Shown piece after piece: positions 16,909-24,861 of a DNA stretch of 64,000 nt. The notes below the pieces were generated by a model. It saw only the letters and a list, made by a program, of their open reading frames with translations. It searched no databases and was not told where the DNA came from. Positions within the stretch are counted from its first letter, which is position 1, and the number at the start of each line of letters is the position of its first letter. A program made the position numbers and the translations under genes. The stretch comes from Mycolicibacterium confluentis (GTDB lineage Bacteria; Actinomycetota; Actinomycetes; Mycobacteriales; Mycobacteriaceae): positions 1,426,001 to 1,490,000 of the forward strand of contig NZ_AP022612.1 of NCBI RefSeq assembly GCF_010729895.1. Reading direction: 5' to 3'.

Positions 16909-16945
16909 CACGAGAGCCGGGCATCATCGATGCCCGGCTCTCGTG
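16909..16945 (+). terminator. Terminator hairpin after rpf
   Basis: Perfect 16-base arms (16909-16924 and 16930-16945) with the 5-base loop CATCG, followed by CTTTGTGGG. It lies between the 3' ends of rpf and the convergent monooxygenase gene and could serve both. Confidence 0.75.
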
Positions 16946-16954
16946 CTTTGTGGG

Positions 16955-18103
16955 TCAGTCGGGCAGTTGGAACGCCGAACGGGCCGCGATCTTTCCCAGG
17001 TGCCACGTCAACACAGCCTCAGGCACCACCACGGTCACCCGCGTGGCGGCTGCGCTGAGCGCGGCCGGGCGCAGATTGACCACCCGTCCGATCAGCCGCG
17101 ATTCCCGTACGAGCCTGCGGACGCGCGGTTTGCGAAAGACCTCGAAGCGCGCGAACGCAGTCGTCAGATCCGGCGCGACGTCCACCAGATGGGCCAGGAC
17201 GGCGGCGTCTTCGATTCCCTGACACCCGCCCTGGCCCAGGTGTGGGCGCATGGGATGCGCCGCGTCGCCCACCAGGACGACGTTGTCGCGGGCCCAGTGC
17301 CGAGCGCCGTCCCGGTCGTACAGATCGTTGCGCAGCACCGCCTCAGGTGGCGTGGCAGCGAGCACCGCGGGGACCGGGTCCGCCCATTCTGCGAACTTGT
17401 CGAGAAGGTACGCCAGCTCGCCCTGCGGTGACCGATGTCCTTCTGAGAGTCTCTCGGTCGCGAACCAATAGGTGCGGTCGGCGCCCAGGGGCACATGTCC
17501 GGCCTCCATGCCGGGACCCATGGTCTCCCCGGCCAGGTCGGGATCCACCACGCACTCGGCCACGCCGCGCCACGCGGTGTAGCCCGCATATCTCAGCGGC
17601 AGTGGCCCGTTGAGGTGTCGCGCCACCATCGAATGGATGCCGTCGGCGCCCACCACAGCGTCAGCCTGGACCGTGGTCGCCCCCGACACGGTGACCGTCA
17701 CCCGGTCACCGTGTGAACTCAGTCCCGTCACGGGCGCCTCATAGCGCACTGTTCCCGGTTGCAGCGCCGAGGTCAGGACGTCGCGCAGGGCCGAGCGCTG
17801 CACCACGACAAGGGGTTCTCCCAGCGCCTTGACCATTCGTTCGGCGGACGGGCGCCTCAGCCAGGTGCCGTCGCGCCAGCGCATCGCCCCCGCGGTGACG
17901 CGGCCTCCCGCGTCCCGCACCGCATCTCCGAGTCCGATGGCGTCGAGTGCCGCGAGGGCGTTGGGCCAGATGCTGATACCCGCGCCGGGGGAGGTGTCCG
18001 CACGTTCCTCGAGGACGCACACGGAATGGCCACGACGCTGGAGTGCCACCGCGGTGGCCAGACCGGCAATGCCGGCACCGATGACCGCGATGTCATGCGC
18101 CAT
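16955..18103 (-). CDS. FAD-dependent aromatic-type monooxygenase
   Basis: A 382-residue flavoprotein of the p-hydroxybenzoate hydroxylase fold. The FAD dinucleotide motif is IAVIGAGIAGLATAVALQRR (residues 5-24), the DG motif is VVGADGIHSMVARHL (near 157-171), and the GD motif is VVLVGDAAHPMRPHLGQGGC (near 285-304). It uses NAD(P)H and oxygen to hydroxylate a ring or related compound. A -10 box (TACGTT, reverse strand 18111-18116) ends 7 bases before the ATG, which suggests a leaderless transcript. It is divergent from dmmABC, so it may belong to the same nitrogen- or carbon-scavenging set. The substrate is unknown. Confidence 0.82.
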   Translation of the reverse strand: MAHDIAVIGAGIAGLATAVALQRRGHSVCVLEERADTSPGAGISIWPNALAALDAIGLGDAVRDAGGRVTAGAMRWRDGTWLRRPSAERMVKALGEPLVVVQRSALRDVLTSALQPGTVRYEAPVTGLSSHGDRVTVTVSGATTVQADAVVGADGIHSMVARHLNGPLPLRYAGYTAWRGVAECVVDPDLAGETMGPGMEAGHVPLGADRTYWFATERLSEGHRSPQGELAYLLDKFAEWADPVPAVLAATPPEAVLRNDLYDRDGARHWARDNVVLVGDAAHPMRPHLGQGGCQGIEDAAVLAHLVDVAPDLTTAFARFEVFRKPRVRRLVRESRLIGRVVNLRPAALSAAATRVTVVVPEAVLTWHLGKIAARSAFQLPD

Positions 18104-18110
18104 GGCAATG

Positions 18111-18116
18111 AACGTA
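18111..18116 (-). promoter_or_regulatory. -10 box (TACGTT) of the monooxygenase gene
   Basis: On the reverse strand TACGTT ends 7 bases upstream of the ATG at 18103, placing the transcription start at or next to the start codon. Confidence 0.45.
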
Positions 18117-18219
18117 GTTCACGGCCCGAGATTCAAGAGTCTGAGACGTCGCTTTCACGTGCCTGAAACGAGGCCTTGATTTCCTATCCGTGAACAATGT
18201 CAACCGGAGGTGTCCATAC

Positions 18220-18762
18220 GTGAAACCTGCACTGGAACTGACGAGCGTGCCCCCCTGGGCTGTCGCCCCGTCGAAACCCGACGCCGACCTGTCTGGTACC
18301 TCATGGACGGTGGTGGCGGTCGGCGCCGACGCCGATGAGATCGTCGAGACCTGGTGTGCGCAGATCATATCCGTCCGACCCGACGCGGACCTGCGGATCC
18401 ATCGCGTCGATGACGCCGAGGCCGGGGTCGGCGCGGTGAGCGCAGACCTGGCCGGCGCGCGGGTGGGCTGGCGCTTGATGATCGCCGGACCCGCGGTCGA
18501 ATGCCTGCGGGTGCGAGCTCACGCGGTGCGACTCGATGTCGCGGACGACGAGATGACCGTCGCATCCACGGGCGTGGCGGTGCGCCGGGTGCAGTGCGTG
18601 CACTGCGGGGTGCACACCTGCGCCCCGGCCGCCCTGGAGGACACCGTGGGCTGCAGCGGATGCGGTCGCAATCTTTATGTCCACTACCACGTCTCGCGCC
18701 GAGAAGGCGCTCACCTCGGTTTCATGGTGGACGCCGAACGACCCGCGGAGGCCACCGCATGA
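18220..18762 (+). CDS. dmmA: Dimethylamine monooxygenase subunit DmmA-like
   Basis: A 180-residue protein with no catalytic fold that I recognise, ending in a four-cysteine metal-binding ribbon: CVHCGVHTC (near 126-134) and then GCSGCGRNLYVHYHVSRREG. This, and its place before a Fe-S flavin reductase and a DUF3445 haem protein, match the DmmA subunit of the bacterial dimethylamine monooxygenase. The enzyme converts dimethylamine to methylamine plus formaldehyde. GTG 18220 was chosen because CGGAGGTG lies about 9 bases before it; a GTG 30 bases upstream lacks this. Its stop overlaps the dmmB start (ATGA). The family assignment rests on gene order as well as sequence. Confidence 0.72.
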   Translation: MKPALELTSVPPWAVAPSKPDADLSGTSWTVVAVGADADEIVETWCAQIISVRPDADLRIHRVDDAEAGVGAVSADLAGARVGWRLMIAGPAVECLRVRAHAVRLDVADDEMTVASTGVAVRRVQCVHCGVHTCAPAALEDTVGCSGCGRNLYVHYHVSRREGAHLGFMVDAERPAEATA

Positions 18763-19691
18763 CGACCCTGGATCTGGTGGTCCGGTCCATCGACGACTCG
18801 GTCCCGGGAGTGCGCAGCCTGACCCTGGCACACGCGGACGGCGCGGTGTTGCCGTCCTTCACGCCGGGCAGTCATATCGTCGTCGAATGTGGTGCGGTCG
18901 CCAACGCCTATTCGTTGACGGGTGACTCGCTGCAGCCCACGCAGTACGAGATCTCGGTGCTCGAACAACCCGACGGGGCAGGAGGATCACGGTGGATCCA
19001 CGCCCTCGCGGTCGGCGACCCCGTGTCGGTGCTGCCACCCCGCAGCGCCTTCGCCCCCATCCTGCGGGCCCGCAGGCATCTGCTGATCGCCGCGGGAATC
19101 GGTGTCACGCCCATGGTCTCGCATCTGCGAAGCGCGAAACAGTGGGGACGCGAAGTTGACGTCATGTATCTGCACAAGCCGGGCCGAGGCGCGCACCTCG
19201 GCGACATCGAAGCATTGACCGACGGTGCGCGGATCTTCACGCAGCGCTCCGATTTCCTGGGGGCCTTGCCGATCACGCTGGCATCGCAGCCGTTCGGCGC
19301 CCACCTGTACGTGTGCGGTCCGTCGACGTTCATCGACGACGTCGTGGCCGCCGCGGTCGAGCACGGGTGGCCGTCGAGCCGAATTCACTTCGAACGTTTC
19401 GGAGTCGGCGCGCTCGATCCGGGTGAGCCGTTCCTGGTCAGGCTCGCGAACTCCGGCAGCAGCATCGAGGTCGACTCCGGGGTGTCGCTGCTGGAGGCCT
19501 TGGAGGCGCACGGGCATGAGGTGCCCAACCTGTGCCGACAGGGTGTGTGCGGTGAGTGCCGGCTCACGGTTTCGGCCGGAGACGTCGAGCATCGCGACAT
19601 GTATCTGACCGACGCCGACAAGGCGGCCGGCGACGCCATCATGGCCTGCGTATCCCGCGCGGCCGCAGGAGAACTGGAGTTGAAGCTGTGA
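18759..19691 (+). CDS. dmmB: Dimethylamine monooxygenase reductase DmmB-like (PDR/VanB family)
   Basis: A 310-residue phthalate-dioxygenase-reductase-type protein. It has a flavin-binding domain (FTPGSHIVVECG, then NAYSLTG, near 35-58), an NAD-binding domain (LLIAAGIGVTPMVSHLRSA near 112-130; YVCGPSTFIDDV near 188) and a C-terminal plant-type [2Fe-2S] domain with ligands in NLCRQGVCGECRLTV (near 256-267) and IMACVSRA (near 297). It passes electrons from NAD(P)H through FMN and the cluster to the oxygenase component encoded next. It is coupled to dmmA and dmmC by 4-base overlaps. Many family members feed ring-demethylating oxygenases; the DUF3445 partner here points to dimethylamine. Confidence 0.85.
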   Translation: MTTLDLVVRSIDDSVPGVRSLTLAHADGAVLPSFTPGSHIVVECGAVANAYSLTGDSLQPTQYEISVLEQPDGAGGSRWIHALAVGDPVSVLPPRSAFAPILRARRHLLIAAGIGVTPMVSHLRSAKQWGREVDVMYLHKPGRGAHLGDIEALTDGARIFTQRSDFLGALPITLASQPFGAHLYVCGPSTFIDDVVAAAVEHGWPSSRIHFERFGVGALDPGEPFLVRLANSGSSIEVDSGVSLLEALEAHGHEVPNLCRQGVCGECRLTVSAGDVEHRDMYLTDADKAAGDAIMACVSRAAAGELELKL

Positions 19692-20677
19692 CGATGTCCC
19701 TGGTGTCCGCGCCCGATCTGGTGGCGACTTTCCCGTTTCCGTTCCCCACCGACCAGTATCGCTACACCACCAACGTCGAACCCGCACGCGGTGCGGTGCC
19801 CACGCCCGCCGGGTCCTGGGGCGAACGCGTCGTGGACGTCGACAGCGAATACGAACATGAATTGGCGGAGCGCGCGAAGATTCTGATCGACGACCCGACC
19901 CGCTACGCCGTGCTGCCGCACATGCGCGTGGCCTGCTGGGACGCCATGCTCACCCTGATGGGCGAACTGGCCAAGGCGTACCCGGGCGTCATGTCGCTGG
20001 AGCGGTCTGGCAGCACCTGGCACTGGCGCAACGAAAGATTGGGTATCGCGCAGGACTTCGTGCTCGGTGACGAGTCGACGCTGCCCGCCGAACCGCTGGC
20101 CTACATCGGCAGCCAGGTGCAGGAGGACATCGTGCTGCTCGACCAGCGCGACGGCGACCTGTTCGGTGACGCCGGAGTGGTGACGTTTGCCGCGGACTGG
20201 TCGTTCGGGTTCGACGTCGGCATGTCGTTTCTGGAGATTCATGGCCCCGTGCCCCGTCTTCGCGAGACCGGTGTGATCACACGGGCCAGGGAGTTCCTGA
20301 TGCGGATGCAGCCGGGGGAGACCTACCGGCGCACCAACTGGACGCTGACGATCGGTCGGCGCCTTGACGTCTCGACGGAGCTGTACCACGAATGGGGGCC
20401 GGACCGAGTCGCCATCCAGACCGTCGACGACGAGGAGTTCGGCCGGCAGGTGCACCTTCGCGTTGAAGTGCAGCACCTGATCAGGCTTCCGGAGTCGGGT
20501 GCGATCTGCTTCCTGATCCGCAGCTACATGCTGCCGTTCGTCGACCTGGCGACCATCCCGGCCTGGCGTGCGCGCGCCGCGGCCGTGCTGGCCGACCTGC
20601 CCGACGACATGGCCGACTACAAGGGCATCATCAGCTACCGGGACCGCGCCGTCGCCTGGCTGACCAGCCACGCCTGA
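19688..20677 (+). CDS. dmmC: Haem-dependent oxidative N-demethylase (DUF3445), DmmC-like
   Basis: A 329-residue protein of the DUF3445 family, the haem-containing oxygenase component of dimethylamine monooxygenase. Family features seen are the N-terminal FPFPTDQYRYTTNVEP, DFVLGDESTLP (near 123), FAADWSFGFDVGMSFLEIHG (near 168-187) and the RTNWTL stretch with IRSYMLPF toward the C terminus. It demethylates dimethylamine (perhaps other secondary amines) using electrons from DmmB. GTG 19688 overlaps the dmmB stop; ATG 19694 is an alternative. The gene is followed by a long palindrome and a terminator, then the convergent ammonium transporter operon, which fits a nitrogen-supply role. Confidence 0.8.
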   Translation: MTMSLVSAPDLVATFPFPFPTDQYRYTTNVEPARGAVPTPAGSWGERVVDVDSEYEHELAERAKILIDDPTRYAVLPHMRVACWDAMLTLMGELAKAYPGVMSLERSGSTWHWRNERLGIAQDFVLGDESTLPAEPLAYIGSQVQEDIVLLDQRDGDLFGDAGVVTFAADWSFGFDVGMSFLEIHGPVPRLRETGVITRAREFLMRMQPGETYRRTNWTLTIGRRLDVSTELYHEWGPDRVAIQTVDDEEFGRQVHLRVEVQHLIRLPESGAICFLIRSYMLPFVDLATIPAWRARAAAVLADLPDDMADYKGIISYRDRAVAWLTSHA

Positions 20678-20686
20678 ACTATTGCC

Positions 20687-20748
20687 CGCGAGCAGACGCG
20701 GAATCGCACGAAACTCCCTTCGGGAGTGCGATTCCGCGTCTGCTCGCG
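20687..20748. repeat. Palindromic intergenic repeat, copy A
   Basis: Perfect 23-base arms (20687-20709 and 20726-20748), each containing the core GAGCAGACGCGGAATCGCAC, with a loop that can form a further ACTCCC-TTC-GGGAGT hairpin. It lies 9 bases after the dmmC stop. The same arm sequence recurs at 53941-54012 with an unrelated loop. Confidence 0.8.
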
Positions 20749-20775
20749 CGGCCCGTCGCCGGGTGCGCATACGAA

Positions 20776-20806
20776 AGAGGCCGGAGCCCTCCGGGCTCCG
20801 GCCTCT
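20776..20806 (-). terminator. Terminator of the amt operon
   Basis: Perfect 14-base arms (20776-20789, 20793-20806) with a TCC loop. Read on the reverse strand it follows the 72-aa gene by 11 bases and is followed by TTCG. A strong stem placed exactly at the operon end. Confidence 0.75.
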
Positions 20807-20817
20807 CTCTCATGCAC

Positions 20818-21036
20818 TCAGTAGTGGGTCGGCTCACCTTCCGCGGCGGGGCCCGCCTCGACGGGCTTGTGCTCGATGATCGCCTGGTACGCCCGGTTCT
20901 CGTGCTGGATCATCCGAACGAAGAACCCGATGAACAGCAGCACCGCCAGGATGGTGACCACATAGGCGCCCACCGAGTAACTGCCGAACGTGTACACCAC
21001 GGTCGCATCGTCGTAGGAGTCGATAGGACTGAACAC
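20818..21036 (-). CDS. Small membrane protein co-encoded with the ammonium transporter
   Basis: A 72-residue protein with an extracellular-type acidic/aromatic N terminus (MFSPIDSYDDATVVYTFGSY), one strong transmembrane helix (VGAYVVTILAVLLFIGFFVR, residues about 22-41) and a short cytoplasmic tail rich in E, P and A that ends EGEPTHY. It begins immediately after the Amt stop codon with no intervening base, so it is surely co-translated. I know no named family. It occupies the place where bacterial amt operons usually encode the PII protein GlnK, and could be an accessory or regulatory subunit of the transporter. That role is inference from position only. Confidence 0.8.
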   Translation of the reverse strand: MFSPIDSYDDATVVYTFGSYSVGAYVVTILAVLLFIGFFVRMIQHENRAYQAIIEHKPVEAGPAAEGEPTHY

Positions 21037-22371
21037 TTACTTCACCTCCTCGCCGGCCGTGACCAGCACATGGCCGTTGGTCCGCATGACCGTGACCGGG
21101 ACGCCTTCGGGGTACGGCGTGGCCGGAACCTCGGTGAGATCCAGACCCTGCTCCTCGACCTCCTTCGGGATGCGCAGCAGCTTCGCCTTCTTCAGGCCCA
21201 GCGACACCAGGTACGCCGGGATGAAGCCCAGGGCGACGAACACGAGCGCGCCAACCGCCTGACCCCAGAACGAGATTGACGGGTTGCCGCCCGTGTTGGG
21301 GTAGCCGTGCAGGAAGATGCCCGACATCAGCAGCGAGTACAGGCCGATGCCGCCGTGCACGGAGACCGCACCCACCACGTCGTCGATCTTGAACTTCTCC
21401 AGAAGTCGACCGATGTAGGGCGCAATGGCACCAGCACCGAGGGCGATGACGAAGGCCAGCGCCGGGTGGTACAGGTCCATGCCCGCGGCCACACCGATGA
21501 CACCGCACAGGCCGCCGGAGATGGTCCAGAACGGCTCACCCCTCGACGTCAGGTAGGCGCCGATGATGCCGCCGCCCAGGCCCATCAGGGTGCTGAAGGC
21601 AAACGCGCTCAACGTGGTTGGGCTGGCGTAGATGGTGGAGTAGCCGCCGGCGCCGTAGAGGACGCAGCCCATCAGGAAGCCGAAGAAGCCCGTGAAGATG
21701 AGCATCAGGCCCAGCATGGTCAGCGGCAGGTTGTGCGGACGAATCGTCACCGGGGTGCCGTCTGGCAGGAAGCGCCCGATGCGCGGCCCCAGGTTGATCA
21801 ACACACCGAGGGTGGCGAAGCCCGCGATCATGTGCACGCAGCCGGCCGCGCCCACATCGTGGAAGCCGAGCTGGGTGAGCATCCAGCCCGCGCCGTGCCA
21901 ACCCCAGGCCGCGCCGATGATCCAGAGCACCGAACCGACCAGCACCGTGAGGATCAGGAATCCGCTGGTGCGAATGCGTTCCAGCACAGCGCCGGACATG
22001 ATCGAGCCGGTGGTGGCCGCGAACAGCGCGAAGGCGCCCCAGTTGATGCCGGTGACGGAATCCTGCACGTTGGGGCCCATGTTGTCGCTCCACGGCAACG
22101 CTGCCTTGGCGGCATCGCTGAACTCGATGAAGCCGCTGGGCATCGCGTTGTAGAGGAACCATCCCACGAAGTAGAACGACGCGATGATGGTGGCGAGTGC
22201 CAGCAGGTTCTTCATCGCGGTGGCCAACACGTTCTTGGACCGCGACGCTCCCATCTCGTAGGCGAGGAAGCCCGCGTGGATGAGCATCATCAGACCGATG
22301 GACATCCAGAGGTAAAACTCGCTGTTGACGGTGGCCATCGTTGTGATGGCGTCTTCGACTTCGGGTGGCAA
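21037..22371 (-). CDS. amt: Ammonium transporter (Amt family)
   Basis: A 444-residue polytopic inner-membrane protein with about 11 transmembrane helices, which conducts ammonium/ammonia into the cell. The pore signature is present: D172 and H180 in GFHDVGAAGCVHMIAGFATL, and the second pore histidine H339 in GAVSVHGGIGLYSLL. The C-terminal tail is longer than usual and polar (from about residue 405, VEEQGLDLTEVPATPYPEG). The start is TTG at 22371, preceded by GGCGGAGG 6 bases upstream. It is divergent from eutB and opposite dmmABC, so products of amine breakdown could be recaptured. The 218 bases before it are the likely site of nitrogen control (GlnR), but I could not fix a GlnR box. Confidence 0.9.
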   Translation of the reverse strand: MPPEVEDAITTMATVNSEFYLWMSIGLMMLIHAGFLAYEMGASRSKNVLATAMKNLLALATIIASFYFVGWFLYNAMPSGFIEFSDAAKAALPWSDNMGPNVQDSVTGINWGAFALFAATTGSIMSGAVLERIRTSGFLILTVLVGSVLWIIGAAWGWHGAGWMLTQLGFHDVGAAGCVHMIAGFATLGVLINLGPRIGRFLPDGTPVTIRPHNLPLTMLGLMLIFTGFFGFLMGCVLYGAGGYSTIYASPTTLSAFAFSTLMGLGGGIIGAYLTSRGEPFWTISGGLCGVIGVAAGMDLYHPALAFVIALGAGAIAPYIGRLLEKFKIDDVVGAVSVHGGIGLYSLLMSGIFLHGYPNTGGNPSISFWGQAVGALVFVALGFIPAYLVSLGLKKAKLLRIPKEVEEQGLDLTEVPATPYPEGVPVTVMRTNGHVLVTAGEEVK

Positions 22372-22589
22372 GACAGACCTCCGCCTTAAAGGGTTTCTTG
22401 TCGGTGTTCATCGAGCACTGACGGTTTACGAGGTTGAAAGTAGCCCCGGCCACGTTTCACCTGAATCACTGTGCGTTAACTTGCGGTGAAGTCCACCGGC
22501 GCTGGCGAGCGATGTCAGATGACGCGGAATTTTCCTGGTGTTTACCGTGGTTCACGAAAGCGACGATTGGCACTGGCCACGATGGGTGT

Positions 22590-24002
22590 GTGACGTTACG
22601 CAGAACCGCGCTCGCCGGCCGCGGCTACTCCTTCTCCGGATTGGCCGATCTGCTGGCCAAGGCTTCCCCCGCGCGATCAGGGGACCAATTGGCGGGCTGT
22701 GCGGCCGAATCCGACGCCGAGCGCGCCGCGGCCCGCATGATCCTCGCCGACGTCGAACTCTCAGAGTTCCTGTGCGAGGCCGTCATCCCGTACGAGACCG
22801 ACGAAGTCACCCGTCTGATCATCGACACCCACGACCGGGAGGCGTTCGCGCCGGTGTCGGGGATGACGGTGGGGGAGTTCCGAAACTGGCTGCTGCGCCA
22901 GGTCATTGAGCCGGACGGACCCGAGGCCGTCACGGCGCTGGCACCCGGCCTGACCCCGGAGATGGTCGCGGCCGTGAGCAAACTGATGGGCAACCAGGAC
23001 CTGGTCGCGGTGTCGCGACTTCCCCGGGTGACGACGGGATTTCGGTCGACCATCGGCCTGCCGGGGCGGCTGGCGAGCAGGCTGCAGCCCAACCATCCGA
23101 CCGACAGTCCACGCGGAGTCGCCGCGGCGACGCTGGACGGCCTGCTGATGGGCAGCGGGGACGCGGTGATCGGCATCAACCCGGCCTCGGACTCACCGCG
23201 TGCGGTCAGCGATCTCCTGCACCTGCTGGACGACATCCGGTCCCGCTACGAGATCCCGACCCAGTCCTGCGTGCTGACCCACGTCACGACGACCATCGAC
23301 CTGGTGTCGGCGGGCGCACCCGTCGACCTGGTGTTCCAGTCGGTGGCCGGAACCGAGGCCGCCAATCGGGGCTTCGGGGTGAACCTCGCACTCCTGCGGG
23401 AAGGTATGGAGGCCGGACGGTCCCTGCATCGCGGCACCGTGGGGGACAACGTCATGTACCTCGAGACGGGTCAGGGGTCGGCGTTGAGCGCCAACGCGCA
23501 CCTGGGCGTGGGCGGGGTGCCGGTCGACCAGCAGACGCTGGAGGCTCGGGCCTACGCCGTCGCCCGCTCGGTGGAACCGCTGTTGGTCAACACCGTCGTG
23601 GGTTTCATCGGCCCCGAGTACCTCTATGACGGCAAGCAGATCATCCGCGCCGGGTTGGAGGACAACTTCTGCGGACGGATGTTGGGCCTGCCGATGGGTG
23701 TCGACGTCTGCTACACCAACCACGCCGAAGCCGACGGCGACGATATGGACGTCCTGCTGACCATGCTCGCCGCGGCGGGCACGGCCTTCGTCATCGCCGT
23801 GCCGGGCGCCGACGACGTGATGCTGGGCTACCAGAGCCTGTCGTTCCACGACGTGCTGTACGCACGCCGCACGCTCGGCCTGCGGCCCGCCCCGGAGTTC
23901 GAGACGTGGCTTGCGGCCCAGGACATGATCGGCGACGACGGCCTGGTCCGTCCCCTGGCGGCCAGCGCCTCGGCGCTGCGCGCACTGGCGGCGACGGCAT
24001 GA
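22590..24002 (+). CDS. eutB: Ethanolamine ammonia-lyase large subunit
   Basis: A 470-residue TIM-barrel subunit of the adenosylcobalamin-dependent lyase that splits ethanolamine into acetaldehyde and ammonia. Recognisable family segments are YSFSGLADLLAKASPARSGD (near 16-35), PYETDEVTRLIIDTHD (near 68), NHPTDSPRGVAAATLDGLLM, MYLETGQGSALSANAHLGVG (near 289-308) and FCGRMLGLPMGVDVCYTNHA. GTG 22590 gives an N terminus (VTLRRTALAGRGYSF) like other actinobacterial EutB proteins; the frame is open further up but without support. It is coupled to eutC. No eutA reactivase, permease or microcompartment shell genes are nearby. Confidence 0.92.
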   Translation: MTLRRTALAGRGYSFSGLADLLAKASPARSGDQLAGCAAESDAERAAARMILADVELSEFLCEAVIPYETDEVTRLIIDTHDREAFAPVSGMTVGEFRNWLLRQVIEPDGPEAVTALAPGLTPEMVAAVSKLMGNQDLVAVSRLPRVTTGFRSTIGLPGRLASRLQPNHPTDSPRGVAAATLDGLLMGSGDAVIGINPASDSPRAVSDLLHLLDDIRSRYEIPTQSCVLTHVTTTIDLVSAGAPVDLVFQSVAGTEAANRGFGVNLALLREGMEAGRSLHRGTVGDNVMYLETGQGSALSANAHLGVGGVPVDQQTLEARAYAVARSVEPLLVNTVVGFIGPEYLYDGKQIIRAGLEDNFCGRMLGLPMGVDVCYTNHAEADGDDMDVLLTMLAAAGTAFVIAVPGADDVMLGYQSLSFHDVLYARRTLGLRPAPEFETWLAAQDMIGDDGLVRPLAASASALRALAATA

Positions 24003-24763
24003 CCCGGGACGCCGAGCACGCGCTGTGGGATCGGCTCCGGGCGCACACCCGGTCACGGATCGGGCTGGGGCGCGCCGGTGACGCGCTGGACACCGCGGCC
24101 CGGCTCGACCTCGGTGCGGCCCATGCCGCCGCGCGTGACGCCGTGCACTCGGCCGTCGACGTCGCGACGCTGATCGGGGAACTGTCTGAGCTTGGCGTGG
24201 GTGCGGCCGCGGCCGTGCAGAGCCGCGCCCCGGACCGGCCCACCTATCTGCGCAGGCCCGACCTCGGGCGGCTTCCCGCCGACCTCTCGGTGCTGCCGAG
24301 GTCCAACGCCGAGTTGGTGATCGTGGTCTGCGACGGGTTGTCGGCGCGCGCGGTGGCCGACCACGCCGTGCCGACCGCGCGCGCCATCCTGAAGGAACTG
24401 CCGCCCGCGATGACGGTGGCCCCGCCCGTCGTGGCCGTGCAGGCCCGCGTCGCGCTCGGTGATCACATCGCGGCCAAGGTCGGTGCCGCGGCGGTGGTCG
24501 TGCTGATCGGCGAACGCCCGGGGTTGTCGGTGGCCGACAGCCTCGGTGCCTACCTGACATACCGGCCGAGGCCGGGAATGGCTGACTCCGAACGCAATTG
24601 CGTGTCCAACATCCACCCGCCCGACGGACTCGGCTACCAGCGCGCCGCGCAGACCATCGCCTCGCTGCTCACCGGGGCGCGAGCGCTGGGCCGCTCCGGG
24701 GTGGACCTCAAGGACACCTCGCCGGCGGAGCTCACCGAGGCGGAGCACGCGGCCCTGCCGTAA
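23999..24763 (+). CDS. eutC: Ethanolamine ammonia-lyase small subunit
   Basis: A 254-residue partner of EutB that helps bind adenosylcobalamin at the subunit interface. Conserved blocks are RSRIGLGRAGDALDT (near 17-31), PDLGRLPADLSVLP (near 83), LVIVVCDGLSARAV and the C-terminal NCVSNIHPPDGLGYQRAAQT (near 200-219). ATG 23999 overlaps the eutB stop by 4 bases. The heterodimer releases ammonia and acetaldehyde from ethanolamine, a phospholipid breakdown product abundant in hosts and soil. With Amt and dmmABC it makes this region look like a nitrogen-acquisition island. Confidence 0.92.
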   Translation: MTRDAEHALWDRLRAHTRSRIGLGRAGDALDTAARLDLGAAHAAARDAVHSAVDVATLIGELSELGVGAAAAVQSRAPDRPTYLRRPDLGRLPADLSVLPRSNAELVIVVCDGLSARAVADHAVPTARAILKELPPAMTVAPPVVAVQARVALGDHIAAKVGAAAVVVLIGERPGLSVADSLGAYLTYRPRPGMADSERNCVSNIHPPDGLGYQRAAQTIASLLTGARALGRSGVDLKDTSPAELTEAEHAALP

Positions 24764-24849
24764 CCTTCGCGCCCAGGCTGTTGTTATCGCGGAGTTGTGC
24801 GAGTGCGGGTGTCGATAACGACAGGCTCGGCGCGCACCGGAAATGTGGG

Positions 24850-24855
24850 TAGGTT
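24850..24855 (+). promoter_or_regulatory. -10 box (TAGGTT) of the Rv2449c-like gene
   Basis: TANNNT ending 6 bases before GTG 24862, with no ribosome site, implying a leaderless transcript. Confidence 0.5.
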
Positions 24856-24861
24856 CGGGGC

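Noticed and set aside
21307..22389. Open frame of 360 codons on the plus strand opposite amt
   Set aside because: Composition is Q/H/D/R-rich with no hydrophobic core and it lies opposite a transporter with intact pore residues.
22372..22589. Defined GlnR boxes or a cobalamin riboswitch between amt and eutB
   Set aside because: Candidate AC-rich half-sites occur but with wrong spacing, and the gap is too short and lacks the conserved B12-box sequence for a cobalamin riboswitch.
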